Below are positions 1-7,229 of a stretch of DNA of 64,000 nt, in pieces. A program made the position numbers and the translations under genes. Below the pieces are notes generated by a model, which saw nothing but the letters and a program-made list of their open reading frames with translations, was not told where the DNA came from and did not search any database. How positions within the stretch are numbered: the stretch's first letter is position 1; each line of letters opens with the position of its first letter. Source of the stretch: Limosilactobacillus frumenti DSM 13145 (GTDB taxonomy: Bacteria; Bacillota; Bacilli; Lactobacillales; Lactobacillaceae); assembly GCF_001436045.1 (NCBI RefSeq), contig NZ_AZER01000016.1, positions 248,001 to 312,000 on the forward strand, in the 5' to 3' direction.

Positions 1-754
1 ACGTAGAACTCGATTACGGTTTTCATTGCTGCCACGTTCGTGTGGCGAATAAGCGTGAACAAAGTATACCTGGGTACTGATTAATGCTTCAATCGCGCGA
101 AAGTCCGCAAATTCTTTCCCGTGATCAACGGTCAATGTTTTGAGCTTTCCCATTAAGCTGACGAGCTACCTCAACAATTGCCTCTGTCATCGACTGACTG
201 TCCCGACCATTAAGGCGTTTAATGATGGTAAGACGACTCTTCCGTTCTACAAAGTGGTTGCGACTGCCTGGCCCTTACGTTTGCCAGAGAGGACTGTATC
301 AGCCTCAAAATGGCCAAACTCCTGACGAGTGTCAACACTAGCTAAAAGTACCGCGCTTTTCTTGGACTCGATGCCTCCGGATACCATGATCTGGTAAGTC
401 TTTGAGCTGAAGATCAAGCCAGCCTTGGTCGATCCAATTGTAGATTGACTTATAGGCAATGCCGACCACATGGGCAACCTGCTCAGCTGACCATTTCTGG
501 ACTTTGATTTTCTCTTCAATCAGTCGTTTGAGATTACTGGTTAGGGCAGGTTTACGTCCCCGTTAGGCAACTTTCTTTTCAAAGTTATCTTGGGCTAATT
601 GCGCCTGATAAGCACCGTTTAGACGATGAAGCTCATTGAAGATAGTAGTTTTACTAAAGCCTAAGTAGTCAGCGATATATTGTAAGGAACGTTTCTCGTT
701 ATGAAGAGTTTCAATGACAACGCGGTCTGAAAATGATAAGATGGTGTTGCCCAT
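1..754 (-). pseudogene. IS30-family transposase remnant (degenerate, runs off the left edge)
   Basis: Read on the minus strand from an ATG at 754, the protein begins MGNTILSFSDR and has the N-terminal helix-turn-helix of IS30 transposases (residues about 8-60). An in-frame TAA at 563-565 breaks it. The same frame then continues (RKPALTSNLKR, KVQKWSAEQVAHVV, YNWIDQGWLDLQL) to about position 345, where the reading moves to another frame carrying the start of the DDE domain (EFGHFEADTV). Further shifts follow toward position 1. The element is therefore dead, with at least one nonsense mutation and one frameshift. IS30 transposases are DDE enzymes of about 310-350 residues that cut at the terminal inverted repeats. 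The family call is from motif recognition; which IS30 member it is cannot be told. Confidence 0.8.
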
Positions 755-809
755 AAAGGTCCTTCTTTCTATGGAGTGTTGTGGTAACACTATTAAAGAC
801 CTTTATGGG
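750..809 (-). promoter_or_regulatory. Inverted repeat over the IS30 transposase start codon
   Basis: A perfect 12-bp inverted repeat pairs 750-761 with 798-809 (arm CCCATAAAGGTC). In a minus-strand transcript entering from outside the element, the downstream arm covers the transposase ATG at 752-754. The ribosome binding site (GGACC/AAGGA region, 757-770) lies in or next to the stem. Such hairpins in IS leaders typically block translation from read-through mRNA; that role here is inference. Confidence 0.5.
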
Positions 810-834
810 TTTTTCTGTCCACTTAATGTTCAAC

Positions 835-1289
835 TTAAATTTTACAATCTACCTTATCAAAAAAATATTTACGAGCAGTTGTAATAGCCAAATTAATTTT
901 GTAATTTCGAAATTGACAGTAGATTTCATAAACACTCATAGCAAGAATACTTATTATAAAAGAATATACTATGACTTTAACTAGAAATTTAAAATCATTA
1001 GCTGTAGGTATGCCCAGGTCATTTACCATATTAGTAGCTTGATTAACCGTCCCCTTATCCGCAATTTGTGAAAGCAAAGTGGTATATAAGCCGAACTTCA
1101 TTGAAAAGTATATCGCTAAGACAGAAACGGCTAAAGCAAGCAAACTAGTAAAAGTCCCTAAAATCGTAAATGGAACTTTCCAATCTACTTTGGATTCCTT
1201 TTTTGAATCAATAAAAATTTGTACTTTTTAGTACTCCATTGCTCTTTGCACATATTAGAATACAAGTCTTTATCAATTTTTTCGAACAT
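835..1289 (-). pseudogene. Small membrane protein, frameshifted
   Basis: An ATG at 1289 (MFEKIDKDLYSN) with a GGGAAA-type ribosome binding site opens a frame that ends at a TAG near 1187. One base out of frame, the reading continues as SKKESKVDWKVPFTILGTF into an open frame down to 835, so a one-base indel near 1195-1205 probably split one gene of about 150 residues. The downstream part has two hydrophobic stretches (around LALAVSVLAIYF and VIVYSFIISILAM) separated by a polar loop, and it ends in a basic tail. I do not recognise a family. It lies between IS30 and IS3 remnants and is low in GC like its surroundings, so it is probably accessory DNA in decay. Confidence 0.5.
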
Positions 1290-1363
1290 AATTTCCCTTT
1301 ACGAAGAAACTTACGCCAAGCTCGATGTTGATAATGCCATCCTTGATCAGTGTGAAGAGTTAA

Positions 1364-2446
1364 TTAATAACCGGTAGATGGTAACTGCTTAAGCAGTTGC
1401 TGAAGTGGCTTTAAAGCAAATTGAAGATTAGGATGCTGGCCAATTGACCAGGTGAGAATTTGACTAGTTGCTAAATCTTTGATGATCTCTAAATAAACTT
1501 TTTTCCCGTTATGAGCTTTCAATTCGGTAATATCACAAACCATCTTCTGATATTTACGATTACTCATGAAGCGTCGATTGAGTTTATTCTTGGCTTTCTT
1601 ACCATTAGGACCCTTAGACGAGTCATATTTTCGTGTCCGACGATTATATTTGGTACACTTTAAACCCCATTTCGTACATCAAGCGCTGGACGCGCTTGTG
1701 ATTAGGGGCTTCCTTACCAATTAAACGATAGTATTCTCGGATTTGAGCACTTAAACGACGTACACCGTATTCTGCTTGGTAATAGTTAAAGAGCCCTCTA
1801 ATAACTGTTTTAAGTTCTTCTTCATCCTCATCCGGGTGTTCAAACCGATTTTGCCAGTACTGATAAGTTGACATGGCAATAGGAAGCGCATCAATTAAAT
1901 CCTTTAATAGATATTTAGCCTTGAGTTCATAAATTACTTGTGCGAGTTCTTTTTTGGATGCTTCCTCAAGGCTATCAATTTTTTTGAGGCGTCGAGTTGT
2001 ATCTTTAATAATAAGTTTTCTCTTTGTAGCGCTTGGTACTGCTTTTGGAGTTGAAGTAGTTGCTGATTTCGAGCCTTGTGGTCTTGTTCGACAATGTTTG
2101 GGTTTCCTTCCGCGACGTAATTCCATTAAAGCTTGCGGCCCTTGCTTATTATAGATAGCTTCCCATTTTAATACTGATCCTGGCGAGCGAAAGGCAAAGT
2201 GAATACAAGTTTTAGGGATTGACGCCGAATTTTCTTGTTTCCACTTTACCAGATTCAGGCGAAAATCCACAGTTACTTTGGTGGATTGAGCAGTGCCTGT
2301 TTGCCAAATTTTGCATAAATTCTCACACAAATTTAAAAATCTAGTTTAGAGATTTCATATTTATTTCTGATAGCAGCTAAGCTAGCTGTTCCATTGGCAT
2401 ACTCCTCAACAGCTTTAACCTTAGTATTAATGCTGATTTTGGTCAT
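1364..2446 (-). pseudogene. IS3-family (IS150-like) transposase remnant
   Basis: The minus strand starts at an ATG at 2446 (MTKISINTKVKAVEEYANG), the N terminus of an IS150-type OrfA helix-turn-helix, which runs into a stop after about 37 codons. A second frame (1644-2330) gives further OrfA sequence, a KK/RR-rich linker and the OrfB N terminus (LLKDLIDALPIAMSTYQYW, RRLSAQIREYY, KRVQRLMYEMG). A third frame (1364-1567) carries the start of the catalytic DDE domain (QKMVCDITELK) and ends abruptly, so the C-terminal half of OrfB is missing. Normal members make OrfAB by a programmed -1 frameshift. Here there are several unrelated shifts and a 3' deletion, so the copy is inactive. Confidence 0.8.
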
Positions 2447-2454
2447 AGAAATAC

Positions 2455-2481
2455 CCCCAGAGTTGATTTCCAACTCTGGGG
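2455..2481. repeat. Leader hairpin of the IS3 element
   Basis: A perfect 11-bp stem (2455-2465 with 2471-2481, arm CCCCAGAGTTG, 5-nt loop) lies 9 bp before the IS3 orfA start. It marks the left end region of the element. It probably terminates or masks incoming transcripts so that the transposase is not made by read-through; that function is inferred. Confidence 0.6.
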
Positions 2482-2750
2482 TACACATCACTTTAATTAC
2501 CTAAATAGCTTTTTTCTAACTTAAATTCAAAGAAATGCCTTAATATACTTGACTATTCGTAGAAAAATGAAAATCGGATACAACCAGTTTGGCAGTAACA
2601 TGTGTTTGTATCCGTATATCTTATGAAAAGCAGTTCTGAGTAACTGACTTCGCTTCTAAGAACATTATAATCACATAATGGTGGCCTACCAAATTCAATT
2701 ACAATATCATTGAATGTATTACACTCAACAGCTCACAAGGAGACATTAAA

Positions 2751-2840
2751 GTGATTACACAAATAATTATTCAAGTACTCGAAGAGACGTTAAACATCCG
2801 TTCCAAGCAATGGGTTAAATTACTTGTATTCGTATGTTGA
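2751..2840 (+). CDS. Possible 29-residue peptide ORF
   Basis: A GTG at 2751 follows a perfect AAGGAG ribosome binding site with 8-nt spacing. It opens a 29-codon frame (MITQIIIQVLEETLN start) with an amphipathic first half and a hydrophobic C terminus (LLVFVC). It could be a true small peptide or the broken start of a lost gene. The ribosome binding site is the only real support. Confidence 0.2.
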   Translation: MITQIIIQVLEETLNIRSKQWVKLLVFVC

Positions 2841-2987
2841 AATTAGTCTCATCCTTAAATTGACTCAGCTTTTCGAAATCGGTAATTTTATTATACCTCT
2901 AATTCAACTAATTAACATATATGAATCATAAATTGTAAACCAATAGTCTGAATCGTCAATCAAGTATAACATGACTATGATGACACG

Positions 2988-3164
2988 ATGAAAACATTAT
3001 TGTACCAAACTTCCTTAACTAAATCGTTTTCCAAATTAAAGAAGACTGACGCTGGTTAATATTTCGGGGACGGTTTTCAATCGAACTTCATAAATGCTTC
3101 ATTATTTTGTGAAGGTAAGGACGGTGCGACTACGGCAAACGGTTGGTGGAAATTGACCATATGA
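2988..3164 (+). pseudogene. Possible peptide-precursor relic with an in-frame stop
   Basis: An ATG at 2988 opens 23 codons (MKTLLYQTSLTKSFSKLKK then TDAG). They end at TAA 3057-3059, after which the same frame stays open for 34 more codons (YFGDGFQSNF ... GWWKLTI) to TGA at 3162. A charged leader followed by a Gly/Asn/Trp-rich segment resembles small secreted or bacteriocin-type precursors. No double-glycine site, clear ribosome binding site or recognised family supports this, so it remains a low-confidence reading. Confidence 0.2.
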
Positions 3165-3383
3165 TCAGGTTTTTTATCTAGAATTGACGAATTAATTGAC
3201 TTAATAAATTAAATCAGCACTTCAGCCGCTTTCGTTTGATTAGAAAATAAATACTGTTTGTGATTACAGATAAGGATGTCAAAGTTTGCCAATATCAATT
3301 TAATTACCGTTCAATATTAAATTATCAAACTCTATAAGCAGTGAGAAGTCGTTTCACTTAGCTTACAATTAGTTATATATAAA

Positions 3384-4721
3384 TCATATGTCCATAACCA
3401 TACCCTTATCTATCGCTTCTCTTAATGAGGAATAGCAACGTATTGTCTCACTTTCATTTGCGAAATATTGTTCAGTACAATATTGAGCATTCGATATAAA
3501 ACGATTTAAAGTTGCTTCAGGTATAAGACTGTTTTTGTAAGCAAATTTATATTCTTTAAAGGAACTATAAGAATGAATTTGAGCAAGAAAAGTTTTGAAA
3601 AGTATAAAATTATCAAAATAAACATCTATCGATACTCCATAATGGACATTATGGAACAAATATTTATATAGATCACATGCAAGCTTATATTTAGATTCGC
3701 TAGTTATTTTACTATTTAATTTATAATTAGGAATAGTTAAATTAAAAAATTCTTCATCAATAGTTTTCCGTTTAGCTGGCTCAGAAGGATCGTATAAAGC
3801 GTTCTCCGACAAGCTTTGAATAAGCTTACCACAAATAACAGCCATAACATCACATATTCTAAGTAAAGGTTCCTCAGCAGAATTACCTCCAGACTCAATA
3901 GAAGAAAATTCTAAATTTCTAAATGGCTCCTTAGGAATCCCCTCATCTAGGTGTAAGGAAGCTCTACCGTTTTTTAACCCAGTGTTAATTAGCCATAGAT
4001 CATATTTAAATGCTATTTTGTTCCAATCAAACGTAGGTTTTCGATAAATTGATGAATTTAGCCCTTTGTATCTCTTAATTATACGTATTAGTTGCTTATA
4101 ATTTTCACGTTGTGCCTCCATTCTTGGATTATTATTAATAGGATTATTTACAAATTTTATTAAACTTTCTTCCAAAACTGATAAAGAATCTTGAACAGAA
4201 AGCGAACTATCCAAAACACAATCAAGAACCGACTGATTACTTTCTATTTCAAGATACTTAGTTAAACTGTACTTTAGAAAATAGGCTTTAGGAAAATCTT
4301 CTTTCTCAGCAACATCTAGTATCCAATTTCTAAATTTTGCAGAAGTCACTACAGACATCTTATTTTCTTGAAATAGAAATGGTTTTACGTTATATTTCAT
4401 TAGCAAATCAAGTACACTTAAATAATATTCAAGTGATTCATTATACATGCTTGCAATTCCATATTTAAAATTGCCTTTTAGTATTTTACTTCCTTTTAAC
4501 TCTCCACCTACTTCCACTTTTGGAGTTTCTTTATAAGTTTTTTCAATGTCTTCAAATTCTCTAGAGATTTTATTGACATATTTATTATTAAAGCACAATG
4601 CCACACCAACATAATCATGCATTTTATCGCTGCCATAATTAAGCTTATCATCCCATTGAAAGTTTGAATCCTTAAAGGTCTCCTGTGGACCTTTTTCATC
4701 CATATAAATTGAGTAAGACAT
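3384..4721 (-). CDS. DUF3800-like protein of unknown function
   Basis: The protein has 445 residues counted from the ATG at 4721 (MSYSIYMDEKG), which is preceded by a good GGGAGG site 9 nt upstream. A start 9 codons earlier lacks one. The N-terminal beta strand ending in Asp-Glu (IYMDE) and a late segment (LLRICDVMAVICGKLI, about residues 298-313) with an Asp in a hydrophobic helix match the pattern of DUF3800 proteins. Those are predicted RNase H-fold metal-dependent nucleases, often found in mobile or defence contexts. The middle is helical and unassigned, and the protein is longer than typical DUF3800 members (about 200-350). It stands alone, flanked by IS3 and IS110 debris, with a terminator upstream at 4829. 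Family assignment is by pattern only and function is unknown. Confidence 0.55.
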   Translation of the reverse strand: MSYSIYMDEKGPQETFKDSNFQWDDKLNYGSDKMHDYVGVALCFNNKYVNKISREFEDIEKTYKETPKVEVGGELKGSKILKGNFKYGIASMYNESLEYYLSVLDLLMKYNVKPFLFQENKMSVVTSAKFRNWILDVAEKEDFPKAYFLKYSLTKYLEIESNQSVLDCVLDSSLSVQDSLSVLEESLIKFVNNPINNNPRMEAQRENYKQLIRIIKRYKGLNSSIYRKPTFDWNKIAFKYDLWLINTGLKNGRASLHLDEGIPKEPFRNLEFSSIESGGNSAEEPLLRICDVMAVICGKLIQSLSENALYDPSEPAKRKTIDEEFFNLTIPNYKLNSKITSESKYKLACDLYKYLFHNVHYGVSIDVYFDNFILFKTFLAQIHSYSSFKEYKFAYKNSLIPEATLNRFISNAQYCTEQYFANESETIRCYSSLREAIDKGMVMDI

Positions 4722-4828
4722 TTCTAAATTCCTCCCTATTACCTTCATCTATACTGTTTTTATGGCTCTAAAATATCTGGTGTTGATATAGAAAAATAGC
4801 TTTCTATACCAATATCGATCATAAAAAG

Positions 4829-4848
4829 CCTCCACATTTCTGTGGAGG
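4829..4848 (-). terminator. Intrinsic terminator (minus strand)
   Basis: A perfect 8-bp stem CCTCCACA/TGTGGAGG with a 4-nt loop is followed on the minus strand by CTTTTTAT. It would insulate the DUF3800-like gene from minus-strand transcription coming from the right. Confidence 0.6.
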
Positions 4849-5070
4849 AATTAGTAAAACTAATAATAGTATATAATAATACACTCACAACTTACCACAG
4901 CTAACGGTATATAACAATGGATAATTATAAACGACATGAAGTTAGTAATAATAAGAATTTAATTACCCGAAATGTCAATTTAAATTACGTCGTTTGTTAA
5001 ATTAAGTTAGAAATATAAAAAGCCATTTGTGATAGACTTTTGAATAACCACAAACAAAACATACTAATCT

Positions 5071-5114
5071 AAAGATGGATTGTAATTCGACGGAACTACA
5101 ATTCATCTTTTTCA
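5071..5114 (+). terminator. Terminator-like hairpin before the IS110 element
   Basis: A 14-bp stem with one mismatch (5071-5084 with 5097-5110) is followed by a T-rich tail on the plus strand. No gene ends here, so it is either the terminator of lost DNA or a barrier at the left side of the IS110 element. The rest of 4749-5126 shows nothing else I can support. Confidence 0.45.
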
Positions 5115-5126
5115 TTTATTATGGAG

Positions 5127-5294
5127 AAGAGGACGAGATCAAAATGCCCTGGTTCCCTTTGGTGCATTGACGTCGTAAATAAAACTAACGATCTGGTCAC
5201 TAAACAAAAGTCACTTCTAAGTATGTTGGCACAATGATGCAGTGTATAGAAAATTAGATTAGTTTAGTGATTTGGATTATGGTTTCGTCCTCTT
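5127..5294 (+). ncRNA. Candidate IS110 bridge RNA region
   Basis: The 170 bases directly before the IS110 transposase are closed by a perfect 10-bp inverted repeat (5127-5136 AAGAGGACGA with 5285-5294). They contain a nested perfect 9-bp pair (5197-5205 TCACTAAAC with 5262-5270) that leaves two large internal loops. IS110-type elements are known to express a structured bridge RNA of about 170-180 nt from this position; its loops pair with donor and target DNA to direct recombination. Size, position and folding fit. The IS left end and the guide loops were not defined, so this is inference. Confidence 0.5.
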
Positions 5295-5296
5295 AG

Positions 5297-6495
5297 GTGG
5301 TAGAAGGAATGGATAATGAGAATGTCGTTGTTTTTGGGATTGATGTAAGCAGCCGTAAATCTAACGTTTGCGAAATGATTGGGCAAGATAATGTGATTAA
5401 GAGATACGAAATTAGTAATGATCGAGTAGGTTTTAATATTTTACTAAGTAATTTAAAAGTCTTTGCCCAGAAACCAGAAATCATTTTCGAAGCCACCGGG
5501 GTGTATTCGGAACGACTACAGTCGTTCTTAGATACGTATCACTTTAACTATTGTCGGCTTAATCCCCTGAAAGCTAAACAACAGTTAATGAGATTTCGCC
5601 TGAATAAAACTGATAAGCATGATGCCTATGGTCTAGCTAATTCTCAATACATCTTTCATCGTCATCCAGAGTACCAAATTACTCTGATATATAAGAAATT
5701 AAAGTCGTTAGGGCATTACTATGATCAGTTGACTCACGATCTTATTATTTCGAAAAATCGGCTTCATCGGGTTTTACAAGAGGTTTTTCCAGATATCGAA
5801 CAATTATTTTCAACTCCAAAAGGCGAAAATTATTGGCAATGCATCATTAAATTTACTCATCCTGCATTAGTCAAGACCGCCGGCCTTGATAACACTACCA
5901 AACAATTGAGGACGTTAAATGGAATTGGTCATCATCGTGCAAAGTATCTTGCTCAGCGGTTGCTAAGTTTGGCCAATAACACTTATCCATCAGTACCGAT
6001 GAACTTCCCTCAAGTTGGCCAAGCTCGTGACTATGCACAACGACTCATTATTTTAACTAGTAAACGTAAAGCAGTCGTCACTCAAATGGTTACCATGACG
6101 CACCAATTAAAACATGATGACTTATCAATTCTCAATAGTATTCCAGGAATATAAAATACAACCGCAGTCTTACTCTTAAGCACTTTAGGTGACATTCGTC
6201 GCTTCCGTAACCCCAATGCCTTAAATGCCTTTGTTGGAGTAGATTTGCGTCATTATGAATCAGGACAATTTACTGCGGCTGACCATATTAGTAAGCGCGG
6301 TAACGCAATGGCCTGTAAAATTTTGTACCGAATAATTGACCAAATAGCTTCAGCTATTCGTTATCATCATTGTCACATTCGGACTACTACTCGCAAAAGA
6401 AAAAATCTTCTCAGAGCCGAAGCTCTAAGAAGATTGCGATCGCAGCTGTCCATAAACTGATTAGAACCATCTACCACCTATGGTCAGAAATATGA
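5297..6495 (+). pseudogene. IS110-family transposase (DEDD recombinase), disrupted
   Basis: The frame opens at a GTG at 5297 or an ATG at 5309. The N-terminal RuvC-like DEDD domain is present: FGIDVSSRKS carries the first Asp, IIFEATGVYSE the Glu, and NKTDKHDAYGLA the paired Asps. The C-terminal Tnp domain follows with the helix-hairpin-helix motif SIPGI and FVGVDLRHYESGQF; the latter should also hold the catalytic Ser region. An in-frame TAA at 6152-6154 interrupts the IPGI-NTTA motif. Near 6427 the expected C terminus (KKIAIAAVHKLIRTIYH) lies one base out of frame, ending at 6495. The full protein would be about 400 residues, normal for the family. Two lesions make it inactive unless the stop is suppressed. 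Confidence 0.85.
6404..6435. repeat. Inverted repeat inside the 3' end of the IS110 gene
   Basis: 14-bp arms (6404-6417 and 6422-6435) match with one mismatch around a CGAA loop, exactly where the reading frame slips. The palindrome may have arisen by, or promoted, the local rearrangement that caused the frameshift. Confidence 0.5.
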
Positions 6496-6705
6496 TTATC
6501 AGCTTGCCAACCATCGTTAATTGACAAAGATAATCTCTTGATCAACATCTATTATAGCCAGTTCAATTACACTTTTAAAATCATTTTGGGACTGGTTGTT
6601 TTTAGTATACGCAAAATTAGCATTGAAAACTCTCATTGGAAAAAATAAATTAAAAAAGGTCAATACAGTCGTTAAGTACTGATATGACTTGACTTTAAGT
6701 AGAAA

Positions 6706-6785
6706 TGTAGAGGGCGGAATTAAAATGTAGGAAAACGGCGGTTTGAAGTTGTCGTTTTTCTTACATTTTAATTCCGCTCTCTGCA
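6706..6785. repeat. 80-bp palindrome, two head-to-head copies of an IS21-like end
   Basis: Arms of 35 bp (6706-6740 and 6751-6785) match at about 30 positions around a 10-nt centre. Each arm starts TG(T/C)AGAG(G/A)GCGGAATT and continues into an A-rich tail, in the style of IS21-family termini (TG start, G-rich then A-rich). An IstB fragment lies 250 bp away. The head-to-head arrangement suggests a collapsed element or a small non-autonomous derivative. The family call is inference. Confidence 0.45.
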
Positions 6786-6820
6786 AGTTTCTCTATCGTA
6801 GAATAACTTGCAATATAAAA

Positions 6821-6872
6821 TACCCCCTAGGATTCACACTTTTATTATTTAAAGTGTCAACCCTAAGGGGTA
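6821..6872 (-). repeat. IS3-type leader hairpin remnant
   Basis: 22-bp arms (6821-6842 with 6851-6872, three mismatches) begin TACCCC and, on the minus strand, run into TTTT. The layout resembles the stem at 2455-2481 in front of the IS3 transposase, so this is probably the orphaned end of another IS3 element. As a transcript it would also work as a minus-strand terminator. Confidence 0.45.
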
Positions 6873-6945
6873 TTGTACGCGGTGCTTACTTCACTTTTAG
6901 TTTTGAAAACCGGTGCTACAATGTTGTGTGTTTCCTTTATAAAAA

Positions 6946-6982
6946 CCTCCTGTACTGAATTTTATGTTTTCAGTATAGGAGG
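6946..6982 (-). terminator. Terminator-like hairpin (minus strand)
   Basis: A 13-bp stem (6946-6958 with 6970-6982, one mismatch) is followed by TTTTTATA on the minus strand. It lies about 250 bp beyond the last gene of the exopolysaccharide operon and could end that transcript. Confidence 0.45.
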
Positions 6983-7034
6983 ATTGGCCGATCGTGCCTA
7001 GACGTATCGTTATTGACTACTTACATTGCATAAT

Positions 7035-7133
7035 CAATCAGCGGCAGAGGCAATTTTGGATCACCTTATCTACCTCTCGCATGTGATTAAGATCAAAGGC
7101 AAGTCATATCGACTAGCAATGGCCAATTCTTAA
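7035..7133 (+). pseudogene. IS21 IstB C-terminal fragment
   Basis: The frame reads QSAAEAILDHLIYLSHVIK then IKGKSYRL before TAA at 7131-7133. This matches the conserved end of IstB ATPase helper proteins (AEAILDRL...H.I.IKG.S). Stop codons lie just upstream, so only about 30 codons survive. IstB helps the IstA transposase choose targets; this copy is non-functional. Confidence 0.55.
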
Positions 7134-7229
7134 ATCGCACTTGACAATATATATTCTTGTTTAAAATAACCCTTATGAGGCATGCTCAAGATCAATGAAT
7201 TCATAATCATCTTTGTACATGCCTGCAAA

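Larger units (their letters stand above)
2482..3383. other. Gene-poor, low-GC stretch with decayed small reading frames
   Basis: About 900 bp between the IS3 end and the DUF3800-like gene holds no convincing intact gene. Two short frames are listed separately (2751-2840 and 2988-3164). The rest shows no hairpin, tRNA or family match that I can support, and it looks like eroded accessory DNA. Confidence 0.5.
6496..7229. other. Layered IS-end debris without an intact gene
   Basis: This 730-bp interval holds an 80-bp near-perfect palindrome (6706-6785), an IS3-type leader hairpin (6821-6872), a terminator-like hairpin (6946-6982) and an IstB C-terminal fragment (7035-7133), each listed separately. 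It separates the IS110 copy from the 3' end of the exopolysaccharide operon. Confidence 0.6.

Noticed and set aside
1300-1377. Short plus-strand protein-like stretch (EETYAKLDVDNAILDQCEEL)
   Set aside because: It is open for only about 25 codons with no start signal or family match; it may be a gene tail left by an IS event but cannot be supported.
6517-6958. Frames of 89 (minus) and 71 (plus) codons in the IS debris
   Set aside because: They run through the 80-bp palindrome and IS3 leader hairpin, lack start signals and show no protein family features.
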